NCBI GenBank assembly: GCA_945872065.1
Contig: CAMBYH010000001.1
Location: forward strand, 1-64,000
DNA from: Arsukibacterium tuosuense
GTDB taxonomy: Bacteria; Pseudomonadota; Gammaproteobacteria; Steroidobacterales; GCA-2729495
Reading direction: 5' to 3'
DNA length: 64,000 bases
A program made the translations under genes and the position numbers. How positions within the stretch are numbered: the stretch's first letter is position 1; each line of letters starts with the position of its first letter. The notes under the pieces were generated by a model. That model was not told the origin of the DNA and made no database searches. It saw only the letters and a program-made list of their open reading frames with translations. Positions 17,072 to 25,666 of this stretch are shown in pieces.

Positions 17072-17704
17072 TTAGCTCAATTCCGCCAGAACCCGGCGGA
17101 TATCTTCCTGAACCACGGCGAGCGGCCGCCCTGCATCGATCAGGCGAACCCGACCCGGCTCCCGGGCAGCAAGGTCCAGATAGGCCTTCTGGACCCGGCC
17201 GAAGAAGGCCAGCGACTCCTGCTCAAACCGGTCCCGGTGCCCGCGACCTGCCTGCCGCTCTTCCGCAACCTTGAGGGGCGCGTCGAGCAGCAGGGTCAGG
17301 TCGGGGCGAAGATCGCCCTGCACCAGACTGGCCAGCGTATCGATGGTCGCTGCCGGCAAGCCCCTGCCGCCACCCTGGTAAGCGTGACTGGCATCGGTAA
17401 AGCGATCGCACACCACCCATTTGCCACTGAGCAGTGCGGGCCGGATAACTTCGTCCAGGTGCGTGGCCCGCGCAGCAAACATCAACAGGAGTTCCGTGAG
17501 TGGGGCAATGCGGGTATCCGGGCTCAGGAGGAGATCGCGGATGCGCTCCCCGAGGGCCGTTCCACCTGGCTCGCGGGACTCTACGACAGCGTGACCGGCC
17601 CGGCGCAGTTCATTCGCGACAAAGCTCAGGTTGGTAGACTTGCCGACGCCCTCGATGCCCTCGATGGTAATGAAGCGGCCGCTTGCGGTTCCGGTAGTGC
17701 CCAT
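17072..17704 (-). CDS. tmk: Thymidylate kinase (Tmk)
   Basis: Phosphorylates dTMP to dTDP. The 210-aa enzyme has the P-loop Glu-Gly-Ile-Glu-Gly-Val-Gly-Lys-Ser-Thr near residues 14-23, the Asp-Arg-Phe-Thr-Asp-Ala-Ser-His-Ala-Tyr-Gln-Gly-Gly-Gly-Arg substrate loop near 100-114, and a basic lid region (Ala-Gly-Arg-Gly-His-Arg-Asp-Arg). ATG 17704 was chosen because it places the P-loop at the usual distance and avoids overlap with mltG. Spacing to mltG is 10 bp. Confidence 0.95.
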   Translation of the reverse strand: MGTTGTASGRFITIEGIEGVGKSTNLSFVANELRRAGHAVVESREPGGTALGERIRDLLLSPDTRIAPLTELLLMFAARATHLDEVIRPALLSGKWVVCDRFTDASHAYQGGGRGLPAATIDTLASLVQGDLRPDLTLLLDAPLKVAEERQAGRGHRDRFEQESLAFFGRVQKAYLDLAAREPGRVRLIDAGRPLAVVQEDIRRVLAELS

Positions 17705-17714
17705 GTGCCTGTAC

Positions 17715-18758
17715 TCAGTTGACGTTACGCTGGTTAAGCGCAGCCAGGTAGTCCCTGACTGCCGCCTCGTGCTCGCTAAGGGTAGCGGTAAAACGATGAC
17801 TCCCATCGCCATCGCCCGTGGCTACGAAGAACAGAAAGTCGGTGTCCGCCGGGCGGGACGTGGCGTCAAGCGCGGCTGCACTGGGCGCGGCAATCGGGGT
17901 TGGCGGGAGCCCATCCCGCGTATAGGTGTTCCAGGGAGTATCTGTCCTGAGGTCTAACCGCGTGAGGTTACCGTCAAAGCCCTGGCCAAGCCCGTAAATG
18001 ACAGTCGGGTCGGTTTGCAGCCGCATGCCCTTCCTGAGCCGCTGGACGAAGACGCCCGCAATCAGTGGCCTTTCGCTGGCCAGGGCAGTCTCGCGCTCTA
18101 CGATGGAGGCCAGGGTCAGAAGTGCGTAGGGACTGCCCAGGGGAAGCGCCGGATCGCGCGTTGCCCACGCGTCAGCGAGCTTGTTCCTCAGGGCTGTGTG
18201 CGCGCGCGCCAGAATGGCGCGGTCGGTCGTCCCACGAGCGTACAGATAGGTTTCGGGCAGGAACGCGCCCTCGGCGCTCTGCCAGGGCAGATCCAGCTCC
18301 CGGGCCAGTTCTATGGTTACCTCAGCCGAACTGCTGCCGGTCTGGGTCGCCACCAGGGTTTTCTCCAGCGCAGGCTCTGCGCGGATAGCCTGCAGGACGT
18401 CACGGACCGACCAGCCCTCTACCAGGGTGAACTTGTGGAGAAGAACGCGTCCCTCAACGAGCTGCGCCAGGAGAGACCGGGGCGTCAGGCCGGGGGTCAG
18501 GTCGTATTCGCCAGCCTGGATCCGCCCCGCCTGTCCTGTCAGCTGCGCGGTGGCCCTGAGGACCCAGCCCCAGGACGTGATGCCATCGTCCTCCAGTTGC
18601 CGGGCAACGGCAGACCAGGCGGTACCCGGTGCGATATCGAGCCGGTAACCGCCGGCAGGAATGGCCAGCGGGCTCGCCACATAGTCGCGGACCCAAAGCG
18701 CACCGGCCGCCCCGAAGCCGACGAAGAGAAACACCAGTGTCAGGATTCTCCGGCGCAT
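17715..18758 (-). CDS. mltG: Endolytic transglycosylase MltG
   Basis: Inner-membrane lytic transglycosylase (YceG family) thought to terminate nascent glycan strands. One N-terminal membrane helix (about residues 4-22) is followed by a LysM-like region and the catalytic domain with Ala-Ser-Ile-Val-Glu-Arg-Glu-Thr-Ala near residues 216-224 (catalytic Glu) and Thr-Asp-Pro-Thr-Val-Ile-Tyr-Gly near 249-256. ATG 18758 is preferred over an upstream in-frame start at 18791, which would add a polar stretch before the membrane helix. It overlaps pabC by 19 bp. Confidence 0.93.
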   Translation of the reverse strand: MRRRILTLVFLFVGFGAAGALWVRDYVASPLAIPAGGYRLDIAPGTAWSAVARQLEDDGITSWGWVLRATAQLTGQAGRIQAGEYDLTPGLTPRSLLAQLVEGRVLLHKFTLVEGWSVRDVLQAIRAEPALEKTLVATQTGSSSAEVTIELARELDLPWQSAEGAFLPETYLYARGTTDRAILARAHTALRNKLADAWATRDPALPLGSPYALLTLASIVERETALASERPLIAGVFVQRLRKGMRLQTDPTVIYGLGQGFDGNLTRLDLRTDTPWNTYTRDGLPPTPIAAPSAAALDATSRPADTDFLFFVATGDGDGSHRFTATLSEHEAAVRDYLAALNQRNVN

Positions 18759-19567
18759 TCCCCGACTCCAGCGGCAAACAATAACCGGCACAACTGCCCG
18801 GTTACGGGTCCCGTAGCCCAGCGCTGGGGGCCGAGCTGCCGCACGGGACGGATACCTGTCAGCGCATTGGTCAAAAAGACCTCAGTGGCATTGCGAACAT
18901 CTGCGGCGGAAAGCTCTGTTTCCAGAACCGGGATGCCGGCGCCCAGTGCCGCCTCAATGACGACCCGCCGCATGACTCCTGCAATGCCGGAGCGGTTAAC
19001 CCCCGGCGTCAGAAGCCGGTCACCGGCGACGAGAAATACGTTGCTTGCGGTACCGCCAACCAGCTGTCCCTCAGTGCTGAGCATGAGTCCTTCGGCGATC
19101 TCGGGTTGCTGCCACTCCGCCCGGGCGAGCACCTGCTCGAGCCGGCCCAGGGACTTCAGCCCTGCAGTCGCCGGATTCGCTGATGTCATGGTCTCACACC
19201 ACCGGATTTCAATCGGTAACGAGGGCTGAGCGCGACTCTCCCCGGTCCCCCAGGCCACCGTGGGTGCCGGTCGATCGGGCAGCGCGTAGCCCCTCGGGCC
19301 CGGGCCCCGGGTCACGAACACCTTGAGTACCCCGTAGGGTATGTCGCGGACGCTCGCCTTAAGGTCTGCCGCAAGGCTGGCGCGAGTCGGCACCGCTATG
19401 CCCAGTCTGCCGCATCCGGTCAGTAGCCTGTCCAGGTGCAGACCCAGAAAACGCGGCGCGCCAGCTCGTATGGCCACTGTTTCGAACAGGCCATCGGCGT
19501 AAGTGAAACCCCGGTCAGTGATGTCAACCTGCCGACCGGCGCGTCCATTGATCCACCATTGGTCCAT
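18740..19567 (-). CDS. pabC: Aminodeoxychorismate lyase (PabC)
   Basis: PLP enzyme that converts 4-amino-4-deoxychorismate to p-aminobenzoate and pyruvate in folate synthesis. The fold-type IV signature includes Asp-Arg-Gly-Phe-Thr-Tyr-Ala-Asp-Gly-Leu-Phe-Glu near residues 18-29, the catalytic Lys in Gly-Leu-Lys-Ser-Leu near residue 136, and a Glu-rich strand before Thr-Glu-Val-Phe-Leu-Thr-Asn-Ala. ATG 19567 is preferred to GTG 19573, which abuts the pabB stop. Between pabB and mltG, as in many gammaproteobacteria. Confidence 0.9.
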   Translation of the reverse strand: MDQWWINGRAGRQVDITDRGFTYADGLFETVAIRAGAPRFLGLHLDRLLTGCGRLGIAVPTRASLAADLKASVRDIPYGVLKVFVTRGPGPRGYALPDRPAPTVAWGTGESRAQPSLPIEIRWCETMTSANPATAGLKSLGRLEQVLARAEWQQPEIAEGLMLSTEGQLVGGTASNVFLVAGDRLLTPGVNRSGIAGVMRRVVIEAALGAGIPVLETELSAADVRNATEVFLTNALTGIRPVRQLGPQRWATGPVTGQLCRLLFAAGVGECAGES

Positions 19568-19573
19568 CCGCAC

Positions 19574-20965
19574 CTATGCCCCGAGAGCGAGTAACAGGCC
19601 TTTGGCCTTGGCGCGAGTCTCCTCAAGTTCCCGCGCAGGCTCGGAGTCGGCCACGATGCCGCTGCCAGCCGCAAAGGACAGCGTGCGGCCGCGCATGACG
19701 AAGGTGCGGATCAGAATGTTCAGGTCGCAACTCCCGTCCCGGTTCAGATAACCCATCGAACCTGTATAGGGACCACGGGCCTGACCCTCGAGTTCGGCGA
19801 TGATCTCCATGCAGCGGATCTTCGGACAACCCGTAATCGTTCCCCCGGGGAACAGGGCGCGAATTATTCCGCCCGGTGACACGTCGTCGCGCAGCTGCCC
19901 GCGGACGTTGGAGACAATGTGGTGCACGTGGGCGTAGGACTCCACCGCCATGAACTCGTCTACCTCAACCGAACCCGGCTTACTGATGCGTCCGAGGTCG
20001 TTCCGTTCGAGGTCAAGCAGCATGATGTGCTCGGCGCGCTCCTTTGGATTGGCAAGCAACTCGAGGCGCCTGGCTTCCTCCAGCGACGGATGATCGGCGG
20101 TTGGCCGTGTCCCGGCAATGGGTCGGGTTTCGACTGTGCCGCCCCGGCTGCGCACCAGCCGTTCAGGGGATGAACTGATCAGCGTCCAGTCACCACAGGT
20201 GGCGATACCGGCATAGGGCGCCGGGTTTGACTGACGAAGCCGGCCGTAGATGTCTGCGGGCCGGACCCCTTCCCTTACCGTTGCCAGCCAGTGCCGCGCC
20301 AGGTTGACCTGATACACCTCACCCCGGGCGATTCGCTCGCGAATCTCGGCTACGGCTGCGAGGAACAGCTCGGCCCGCGGTTCGCTGAGGGACGTGACCT
20401 GGGACTCGCGGGTGCCCGCCGATGCGGACACTCCAGTGCCGTAACGCTCCAGGTCCTGTCTGAGTTCGTCTACGGCCTCCGCGTGGGCGGCCTCTGCAAC
20501 GATCCAGGCCATTCCCGTGCGACGACTCCGCACCAGAGCCACAGGAATTCGCGTGGCGAAGGCAACAGGCCCGCTGGCCGGGACAGTCGCGCGAATTGAT
20601 GGCTCGATCTGCTGTACCAGTTCGTAGCCCAGATAGACAAACCAGCCCCCGTGGAATGGAAGGACGGTGAGTGGATCTTCGGCCACCCGGTGGCTTAGCC
20701 ACCATTCATCCAGTGCCGGGAGGAACTGCTGGCGTTCGTTGCCTTGCGCTCCATGGAGGGAAAAGTGTTCGTCGAGCAGCAAGGTGCGGCCCGGGAAGCC
20801 GAAGAGAATATCGAAGGACTCCCCGCCAGTCTGGCCTTCGGCGGCAGTGGCAACGCTTTCGAGAAGGTACGGGTAGCGCCCCGGATTGCCAGAGTGCAGG
20901 GCCAGCAGGTCGTAGTCACCCTGCAGGACAACCGGTCGCACTAACATGGCCGCATCCCGGGCCAC
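19574..20965 (-). CDS. pabB: Aminodeoxychorismate synthase component I (PabB)
   Basis: Chorismate-utilising enzyme that makes 4-amino-4-deoxychorismate. The 463-aa protein has the chorismate-binding domain over its C-terminal half, with Arg-Pro-Ile-Ala-Gly-Thr-Arg-Pro at 281-288, the Leu-Leu-Asp-Leu-Glu-Arg-Asn-Asp-Leu-Gly motif near 324-333 and Gly-Thr-Ile-Thr-Gly-Cys-Pro-Lys near 395-402. Residue 284 is Ala, where E. coli PabB has Lys (PIKGT) and anthranilate synthase has Ala. Context with pabC supports folate rather than tryptophan synthesis. Starts at GTG 20965 with GAGG 8 bp upstream. Confidence 0.9.
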   Translation of the reverse strand: MARDAAMLVRPVVLQGDYDLLALHSGNPGRYPYLLESVATAAEGQTGGESFDILFGFPGRTLLLDEHFSLHGAQGNERQQFLPALDEWWLSHRVAEDPLTVLPFHGGWFVYLGYELVQQIEPSIRATVPASGPVAFATRIPVALVRSRRTGMAWIVAEAAHAEAVDELRQDLERYGTGVSASAGTRESQVTSLSEPRAELFLAAVAEIRERIARGEVYQVNLARHWLATVREGVRPADIYGRLRQSNPAPYAGIATCGDWTLISSSPERLVRSRGGTVETRPIAGTRPTADHPSLEEARRLELLANPKERAEHIMLLDLERNDLGRISKPGSVEVDEFMAVESYAHVHHIVSNVRGQLRDDVSPGGIIRALFPGGTITGCPKIRCMEIIAELEGQARGPYTGSMGYLNRDGSCDLNILIRTFVMRGRTLSFAAGSGIVADSEPARELEETRAKAKGLLLALGA

Positions 20966-20975
20966 TGGCTGGACC

Positions 20976-22214
20976 TCAGACCCGGCGGAAAATCAGGCTG
21001 CCGTTTGTGCCCCCGAAACCAAATGAGTTGCTGAGCACACTCTCGATGGGCATGGCACGAGCGGTGTTCGGGACGTAATCCAGATCGCATTCGGGGTCGG
21101 GGTTCTGGAGGTTGATGGTCGGCGGAGCAACCTGGTCGCGGATCGCCAGAATGCTGAACACGGCCTCCACCGCTCCGGCAGCTCCCAGCAGGTGGCCTGT
21201 AGTCGACTTGGTGGAACTCACGGCAAGCCTGCTGGCGTGACTCCCAAAAACTCCCTTGATCGCCCGGGTTTCTGCCACGTCACCGAGCGGCGTTGAAGTA
21301 CCGTGGGCATTGATGTGGCTGATCTGATCCGGATTGAGTCCGGCATCCTTGAGTGCCGCGAGCATGCAGGCCTGGCCGCCTTCCCCGTTCTCCGGTGGCG
21401 CTGTCATATGAAATGCATCGGCACTCATGCCAAAGCCAACAACTTCGGCAAAAATCATGGCGCCGCGCTTGCGCGCTGCCTCGTACTCCTCCAGGACCAG
21501 GCAGGCGGCGCCGTCGCTCAGGACAAAGCCGTCCCGGTCCCTATCCCAAGGCCGGCTTGCCACGGCGGGATCGTCGTTGCGCTGGGACAAGGCCCGGGCT
21601 GCGCAAAATCCACCGAGCCCCATGGGCGTGATGCCATGTTCTGCACCACCGGCCAGCATGACTTCCGCATCGCCGTGGCTGATGAGACGAGCGGCCATGC
21701 CGATGCTGTGAGTTGCCGTAGAGCAGGCACTTACCAACGCGATGTTCGGGCCCCGATAGCCGTACTGAATGGATACGTGGCCAGAGATCATGTTGATGAT
21801 GCTGGCTGGCACGAAGAACGGCGAGATCTTGCGGGGACCACCCTCCTGCAGTCGCTCGTGGTTTGCTTCGATCGTGCCAATACCACCAATGCCTGAGCCC
21901 ATCGCCACCCCTATCCGGTCGAGGGCATAGCCGCTGTCCTTGAGGCCCGAATGCTCCACTGCCTGCATAGCGGCGGCGATGCCGAAGTGGATAAAGGGAT
22001 CCATCTTCTTGAGATCCTTGGCGGGAACGTACTGGCTCGCGTCGAAGTCGCGGATGCTGCCGCCAAAGCGGGTGGAAAACTGACTGACATCAAAATCGGT
22101 GATGGGTCCGATACCCGATACGCCAGCGACGACCTGGCGCCAGGCGGACTCCAGATCGTTGCCCACCGGTGAGATGATGCCCATACCGGTGACCACGACG
22201 CGTCTGTTTGGCAT
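20976..22214 (-). CDS. fabF: 3-oxoacyl-ACP synthase II (FabF)
   Basis: Elongating condensing enzyme of type II fatty acid synthesis. The catalytic triad is complete: Cys164 in Val-Ser-Ala-Cys-Ser-Thr-Ala, His304 in Asn-Ala-His-Gly-Thr-Ser-Thr and His341 in Thr-Thr-Gly-His-Leu-Leu-Gly. Length 412 aa is standard. Follows acpP after a 113-bp gap and precedes pabB by 10 bp. Confidence 0.97.
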   Translation of the reverse strand: MPNRRVVVTGMGIISPVGNDLESAWRQVVAGVSGIGPITDFDVSQFSTRFGGSIRDFDASQYVPAKDLKKMDPFIHFGIAAAMQAVEHSGLKDSGYALDRIGVAMGSGIGGIGTIEANHERLQEGGPRKISPFFVPASIINMISGHVSIQYGYRGPNIALVSACSTATHSIGMAARLISHGDAEVMLAGGAEHGITPMGLGGFCAARALSQRNDDPAVASRPWDRDRDGFVLSDGAACLVLEEYEAARKRGAMIFAEVVGFGMSADAFHMTAPPENGEGGQACMLAALKDAGLNPDQISHINAHGTSTPLGDVAETRAIKGVFGSHASRLAVSSTKSTTGHLLGAAGAVEAVFSILAIRDQVAPPTINLQNPDPECDLDYVPNTARAMPIESVLSNSFGFGGTNGSLIFRRV

Positions 22215-22327
22215 CCGTGGCTACCTCTCGAACGTGCCTGGACTGAAACCAGGCTGGCTGTACATCACTGGATCTGGGGGGCTTGACGGGACAGCGGCAC
22301 CCTCAAGCCCCTGAAAGAGAGGCGTGA

Positions 22328-22570
22328 TCAGGCAGCAGCAGCCCGTTGGGTGATGTAGTCGATGGCCTGCTGAACCGTCTTGATCTTCTCCGCGTCCTCG
22401 TCGGGAATCTCGGTCTCAAACTCTTCTTCAAGCGCCATGACCAGCTCGACCGTGTCGAGGGAATCAGCCCCGAGGTCATCAACGAAAGACGCCTGGTTGG
22501 TGACTTCGTCTTCCTTTACGCCAAGCTGCTCGGCGACGATGCTCTTGACCTGTGCCTCAATACTGCTCAT
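22328..22570 (-). CDS. acpP: Acyl carrier protein (AcpP)
   Basis: Carries growing acyl chains on a phosphopantetheine arm. The 80-aa acidic protein has the attachment motif Gly-Ala-Asp-Ser-Leu-Asp with Ser37. An AAGAGGA ribosome site lies upstream of ATG 22570. The 142-bp gap after fabG and the 113-bp gap before fabF suggest separate control signals, as is common for this highly expressed gene. Confidence 0.98.
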   Translation of the reverse strand: MSSIEAQVKSIVAEQLGVKEDEVTNQASFVDDLGADSLDTVELVMALEEEFETEIPDEDAEKIKTVQQAIDYITQRAAAA

Positions 22571-22712
22571 CTGTGCTATGTCCTCTTAGTGAGACCGACT
22601 ACGCATACGGGTAGGCTAACCTGCAGTCCTTGCGCAGATCGCAACCCCCAACCGGCGGGTATTCTAGGTTAAGCCCAGCGGCCAATCTAGCACTGCAAGA
22701 AAGTGCCACTAT

Positions 22713-23477
22713 TCAGGCCATATGCAGGCCACCATTGACATGTAGCGTCTCTCCGGTGACGTAGGCCCCCGCGCCGGACGCCAGGAACAACACAGCACCC
22801 GCCACATCATCTACCGTACCAAGACGCTGCAGGGGGATCTGGGTGGCCAGTTTCTCCCGCTGCTCCTCGGACAGGGCGTTAGTCATGTCGGTCTGGATGA
22901 AGCCGGGTGCGATGACATTCACCGTAACACCACGACTGCCAACTTCCCGGGCCAGAGATCTGGAGAAGCCGACGATGCCTGCCTTGGCAGCCGCGTAATT
23001 GGCCTGGCCCGCGTTCCCCATCGCCCCGACCACTGAAGAGATACTGATGATCCGGCCGCGCCGTTGTTTCAGCATGCCGCGAACAAAAACCTTGCTGAGG
23101 CGAAAAACCGAGGTCAGGTTCGTTGCCAGCACGGCATCCCACTCTTCGTCCTTCATGCGCAGGAGCAGGTTGTCGCGAGTGATGCCTGCATTGTTGACGA
23201 GGATCGATATGTGGCCCTCTTGTCCGGCAATGTCCTTCTCAAGCAAAGCGACAGAAGCAGAGGAAGAGGCATCCAGAACGAGGCCGCGACCGGCAATACC
23301 CTTCAGCTTCAGCCGCTCACTGATGGCAGCGGCGCCCGCCGCTGTGGTGGCGGTACCCAGCACGACAGCACCAGCGTGACCGAGGGCGTCAGCGATTGCT
23401 GCGCCGATACCCCGGGATGCTCCGGTGACCAGAGCCGTTTCGCCTTGCAGTATCTGTGCTTGGGTTGCTGCTGACAT
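22713..23477 (-). CDS. fabG: 3-oxoacyl-ACP reductase (FabG)
   Basis: NADPH-dependent short-chain dehydrogenase reducing 3-oxoacyl-ACP. It has Thr-Gly-Ala-Ser-Arg-Gly-Ile-Gly (about 19-26), Asn-Asn-Ala-Gly (about 95-98) and the catalytic Tyr-Ala-Ala-Ala-Lys (about 159-163). Length 254 aa. ATG 23477 is 6 bp beyond a GGAGAG ribosome site; GTG 23480 is immediately upstream. The usual fabH and fabD are not in front of it: a rhombosortase gene ends 12 bp upstream instead. Confidence 0.95.
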   Translation of the reverse strand: MSAATQAQILQGETALVTGASRGIGAAIADALGHAGAVVLGTATTAAGAAAISERLKLKGIAGRGLVLDASSSASVALLEKDIAGQEGHISILVNNAGITRDNLLLRMKDEEWDAVLATNLTSVFRLSKVFVRGMLKQRRGRIISISSVVGAMGNAGQANYAAAKAGIVGFSRSLAREVGSRGVTVNVIAPGFIQTDMTNALSEEQREKLATQIPLQRLGTVDDVAGAVLFLASGAGAYVTGETLHVNGGLHMA

Positions 23478-23489
23478 CACTCTCTCCGC

Positions 23490-24131
23490 TCACTCAGGTC
23501 GCGACAGGCTTAAGGATCCACCGCCGGCCCAGCGCCGATAAATCTGCTCGCCGGCGACATACAGTAACCCACCGACAGCCCCCCAGAGGTGGGCGTCCGT
23601 GACGACCTCCGAGCCCACAGTCTCTGTCGAGAAAGGCAGTGCGCCCTGCAACTGCTCCCAGGCCAGTTTGCCAGACCAGATCGCGAGCATTGCCCAGCCC
23701 ATCCGATCGCCCTGTCGGATCCAGTCGATAGCACCAATCATCAGCAGGCCGTGCAGAGCACCCGACATCCCCACGCACCAGCTCACCTCGGGGCTGAAAA
23801 GGTACAGTCCCACGCTGCTGACTACCGAACACACAATCTGCGCCACTACCCAGCCAATGGGGCTGCGTGCCGGATAGAACACCCAGATCCCTATGAGCAG
23901 GGCAGCCACATTCAGTGCCAGATGCATCCAGCCCAGGTGCACCAGATTGCCCGTGAGCAGTCGCCAGTACTCGCCAGCGCCAATGGCCGCCCGGTCGTAC
24001 CAGAGGTGCCGGTGCCACTCAGCCGGCAGAAACTGGAGTGCGACGAGGATCACAGCAAAGCCTGTGGCCCACACCAGAGACGATGACGGGAGCCGGGGGG
24101 AAAACGTTATTTCTCGGGCGCTTAGGGCCAC
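23490..24131 (-). CDS. rrtA: Rhombosortase (rhomboid-like protease)
   Basis: Rhomboid-family intramembrane serine protease of the rhombosortase subgroup, which processes proteins with a C-terminal GlyGly-CTERM anchor after type II secretion. The 213-aa protein has about six membrane segments, the active serine in Gly-Met-Ser-Gly-Ala-Leu-His-Gly (about residues 120-127) and a later Asp-Ala-His-Leu-Trp-Gly-Ala-Val-Gly-Gly-Leu (His near 178). The His following the serine motif is typical of rhombosortases rather than ordinary rhomboids. It starts at GTG 24131, divergent from gspG by 114 bp, and ends 12 bp before fabG. No GlyGly-CTERM substrate was seen in this window. Confidence 0.82.
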   Translation of the reverse strand: MALSAREITFSPRLPSSSLVWATGFAVILVALQFLPAEWHRHLWYDRAAIGAGEYWRLLTGNLVHLGWMHLALNVAALLIGIWVFYPARSPIGWVVAQIVCSVVSSVGLYLFSPEVSWCVGMSGALHGLLMIGAIDWIRQGDRMGWAMLAIWSGKLAWEQLQGALPFSTETVGSEVVTDAHLWGAVGGLLYVAGEQIYRRWAGGGSLSLSRPE

Positions 24132-24245
24132 TTGGTCAAATCTGGCTGAAACTTGCTGACAGGCTCTGGCGGGAGGCAGATAATCACTGGGCTAACCTGC
24201 CGCTTTGGGTTGCGGCGGATCATCGCAGAATCGCAGGATCAATTC

Positions 24246-24686
24246 ATGAAGTTCGAGAACACGTCGTTCCGGGCCGCACGCGGCTTTACGCTTATCGAAA
24301 TCATGGTCGTTATCGTGATCATCGGTATTCTCGCGGCGCTGATCGCACCGAACGTCATCAATCGTATTGATGACGCCCAGGGCGCGAAAGTGAAGCAGGA
24401 CATCAGGGCAATAGAAAGCGCCCTGAAACTCTATCGGCTGGACCGCTTTCGCTACCCCACCGGCCAGGAAGGCCTGGACGCTCTCGTCACGCCGCCCCAG
24501 GATTCGGCACAGAAGTGGCCCGAGGGCGGCTATCTGGACCGCATGCCGAAGGATCCCTGGGACCGGGACTACCTCTACGACAACCCCGGTAAGCAAGGCG
24601 CCTTTGACATCTATTCCCTGGGCAGGGACGGACAACCGGGGGGCGAAGGCCCGGATGCAGATGTCGGGAACTGGGACGTCAACTAG
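24246..24686 (+). CDS. gspG: Type II secretion major pseudopilin GspG
   Basis: Forms the periplasmic pseudopilus that pushes substrates through the secretin. A short leader ends at Arg-Gly before Phe-Thr-Leu-Ile-Glu-Ile-Met-Val-Val, the class III cleavage site with Glu5, followed by a long hydrophobic helix. The C-terminal calcium-binding region contains Pro-Trp-Asp-Arg-Asp-Tyr, Phe-Asp-Ile-Tyr-Ser-Leu-Gly and Asp-Ala-Asp-Val-Gly-Asn-Trp. ATG 24246 gives the standard 146-aa precursor. First gene of the gsp operon here; gspC, D, E and F are not adjacent. Confidence 0.97.
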   Translation: MKFENTSFRAARGFTLIEIMVVIVIIGILAALIAPNVINRIDDAQGAKVKQDIRAIESALKLYRLDRFRYPTGQEGLDALVTPPQDSAQKWPEGGYLDRMPKDPWDRDYLYDNPGKQGAFDIYSLGRDGQPGGEGPDADVGNWDVN

Positions 24687-25230
24687 CCCCTGCTCGAGGG
24701 CCGGGGGGTTTACGCTCCTCGAGATGCTGGTCGTGGTGTTCATTATTGGCATCATGGCGGCCATGTTTACGCTCTCGGTCGGCGTGGCTGGCGGCACCGA
24801 CCGGGAACTGCGGCGGGAAGCCGAACGGCTGGAAACCCTTCTGGCTCTCGCCCTTGAGGACGCCTCGTTCCAGTCCCGGGAACTTGGCCTGCGACTGTAT
24901 CCCGGTCGCTACGAGTTCTCGGTGTTCGACCGTGGCGACCTGTTCGACCCCAAGGACGACAAGTGGGAGCGCATCAGCGGCGACGTCTTCGCGCCCAGGG
25001 AACTGCCCAAGGTCTTTGCCCTCGAACTGGAGATCGAAGGCAGGGCGGTCAATCTCGAACGCAGTGAGAAGGATGTGGAGAAGACGTACCAGCCCCAGCT
25101 CTTCATTTTTTCTTCCGGAGATCTGAGCGATGCCTTCGATATTCGCGTCCGCAGTACCGAGGAAGACCGCAGCTATTCCCTGGCCGTGGCCATTGACGGC
25201 AAGACCACACTGACCAAAGACGATGGCTGA
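24661..25230 (+). CDS. gspH: Type II secretion minor pseudopilin GspH
   Basis: Minor pseudopilin of the T2SS pseudopilus. The N-terminus has a prepilin cleavage site Ala-Gly-Gly before Phe-Thr-Leu-Leu-Glu-Met-Leu-Val-Val and a hydrophobic helix through about residue 40, then a beta-rich domain. ATG 24661 overlaps the end of gspG by 26 bp; ATG 24655 is a close alternative. Length 189 aa is within the GspH range. Confidence 0.9.
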   Translation: MSGTGTSTSPCSRAGGFTLLEMLVVVFIIGIMAAMFTLSVGVAGGTDRELRREAERLETLLALALEDASFQSRELGLRLYPGRYEFSVFDRGDLFDPKDDKWERISGDVFAPRELPKVFALELEIEGRAVNLERSEKDVEKTYQPQLFIFSSGDLSDAFDIRVRSTEEDRSYSLAVAIDGKTTLTKDDG

Positions 25231-25666
25231 CGCCCGGCTCCAGCGAGGCTTCACCCTGCTCGAGGTGATGGTGGCACTGGTCATAGTTGCTCTCGGCCTG
25301 ATGGCCGCCTTCGGTCAGGTGAACCAGACGCTGACAGTCGCCAGCAGATTGCGGGACAAGACCCTCGCTCACTGGGTAGCCATGAACGAGATGACCCGCC
25401 TTCGCCTGCTGGGAGAGTTTCCGGCCATTGGCAGCCGATCCGACGACGTGGACATGGCCAGAACCACCTGGCGCTACACGATCAAGGTCGTGAAGACCCC
25501 GGTGGAGGCCCTGCGCCGCGTGGATATCAGTATTGCGTTTGCGGACCAGCCGGACAGCGTGGTGACCACCCTCACGGGATTTCTCGGCCGCCCGGCACCC
25601 ACGACGCCCGGGACCGGACCCGTGGCCCCGGCAGACTGGAACGTCCTCCAGTCTTCCCAGCCGTGA
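25223..25666 (+). CDS. gspI: Type II secretion minor pseudopilin GspI
   Basis: Minor pseudopilin that with GspJ and GspK forms the pseudopilus tip. The short leader ends Gln-Arg-Gly before Phe-Thr-Leu-Leu-Glu-Val-Met-Val-Ala-Leu, and the helix and small globular domain with a Met-Asn-Glu-Met-Thr-Arg-Leu-Arg segment near 53-60 are typical of GspI. Length 147 aa. Overlaps gspH by 8 bp and gspJ by 4 bp. Confidence 0.93.
   Translation: MADARLQRGFTLLEVMVALVIVALGLMAAFGQVNQTLTVASRLRDKTLAHWVAMNEMTRLRLLGEFPAIGSRSDDVDMARTTWRYTIKVVKTPVEALRRVDISIAFADQPDSVVTTLTGFLGRPAPTTPGTGPVAPADWNVLQSSQP

Noticed and set aside
18015-19229. Long plus-strand frame of 404 codons opposite mltG and pabC
   Set aside because: It lies antisense to two well supported enzymes, is rich in Arg, Gly and Gln, and shows no family motif; it is a GC-rich shadow frame.
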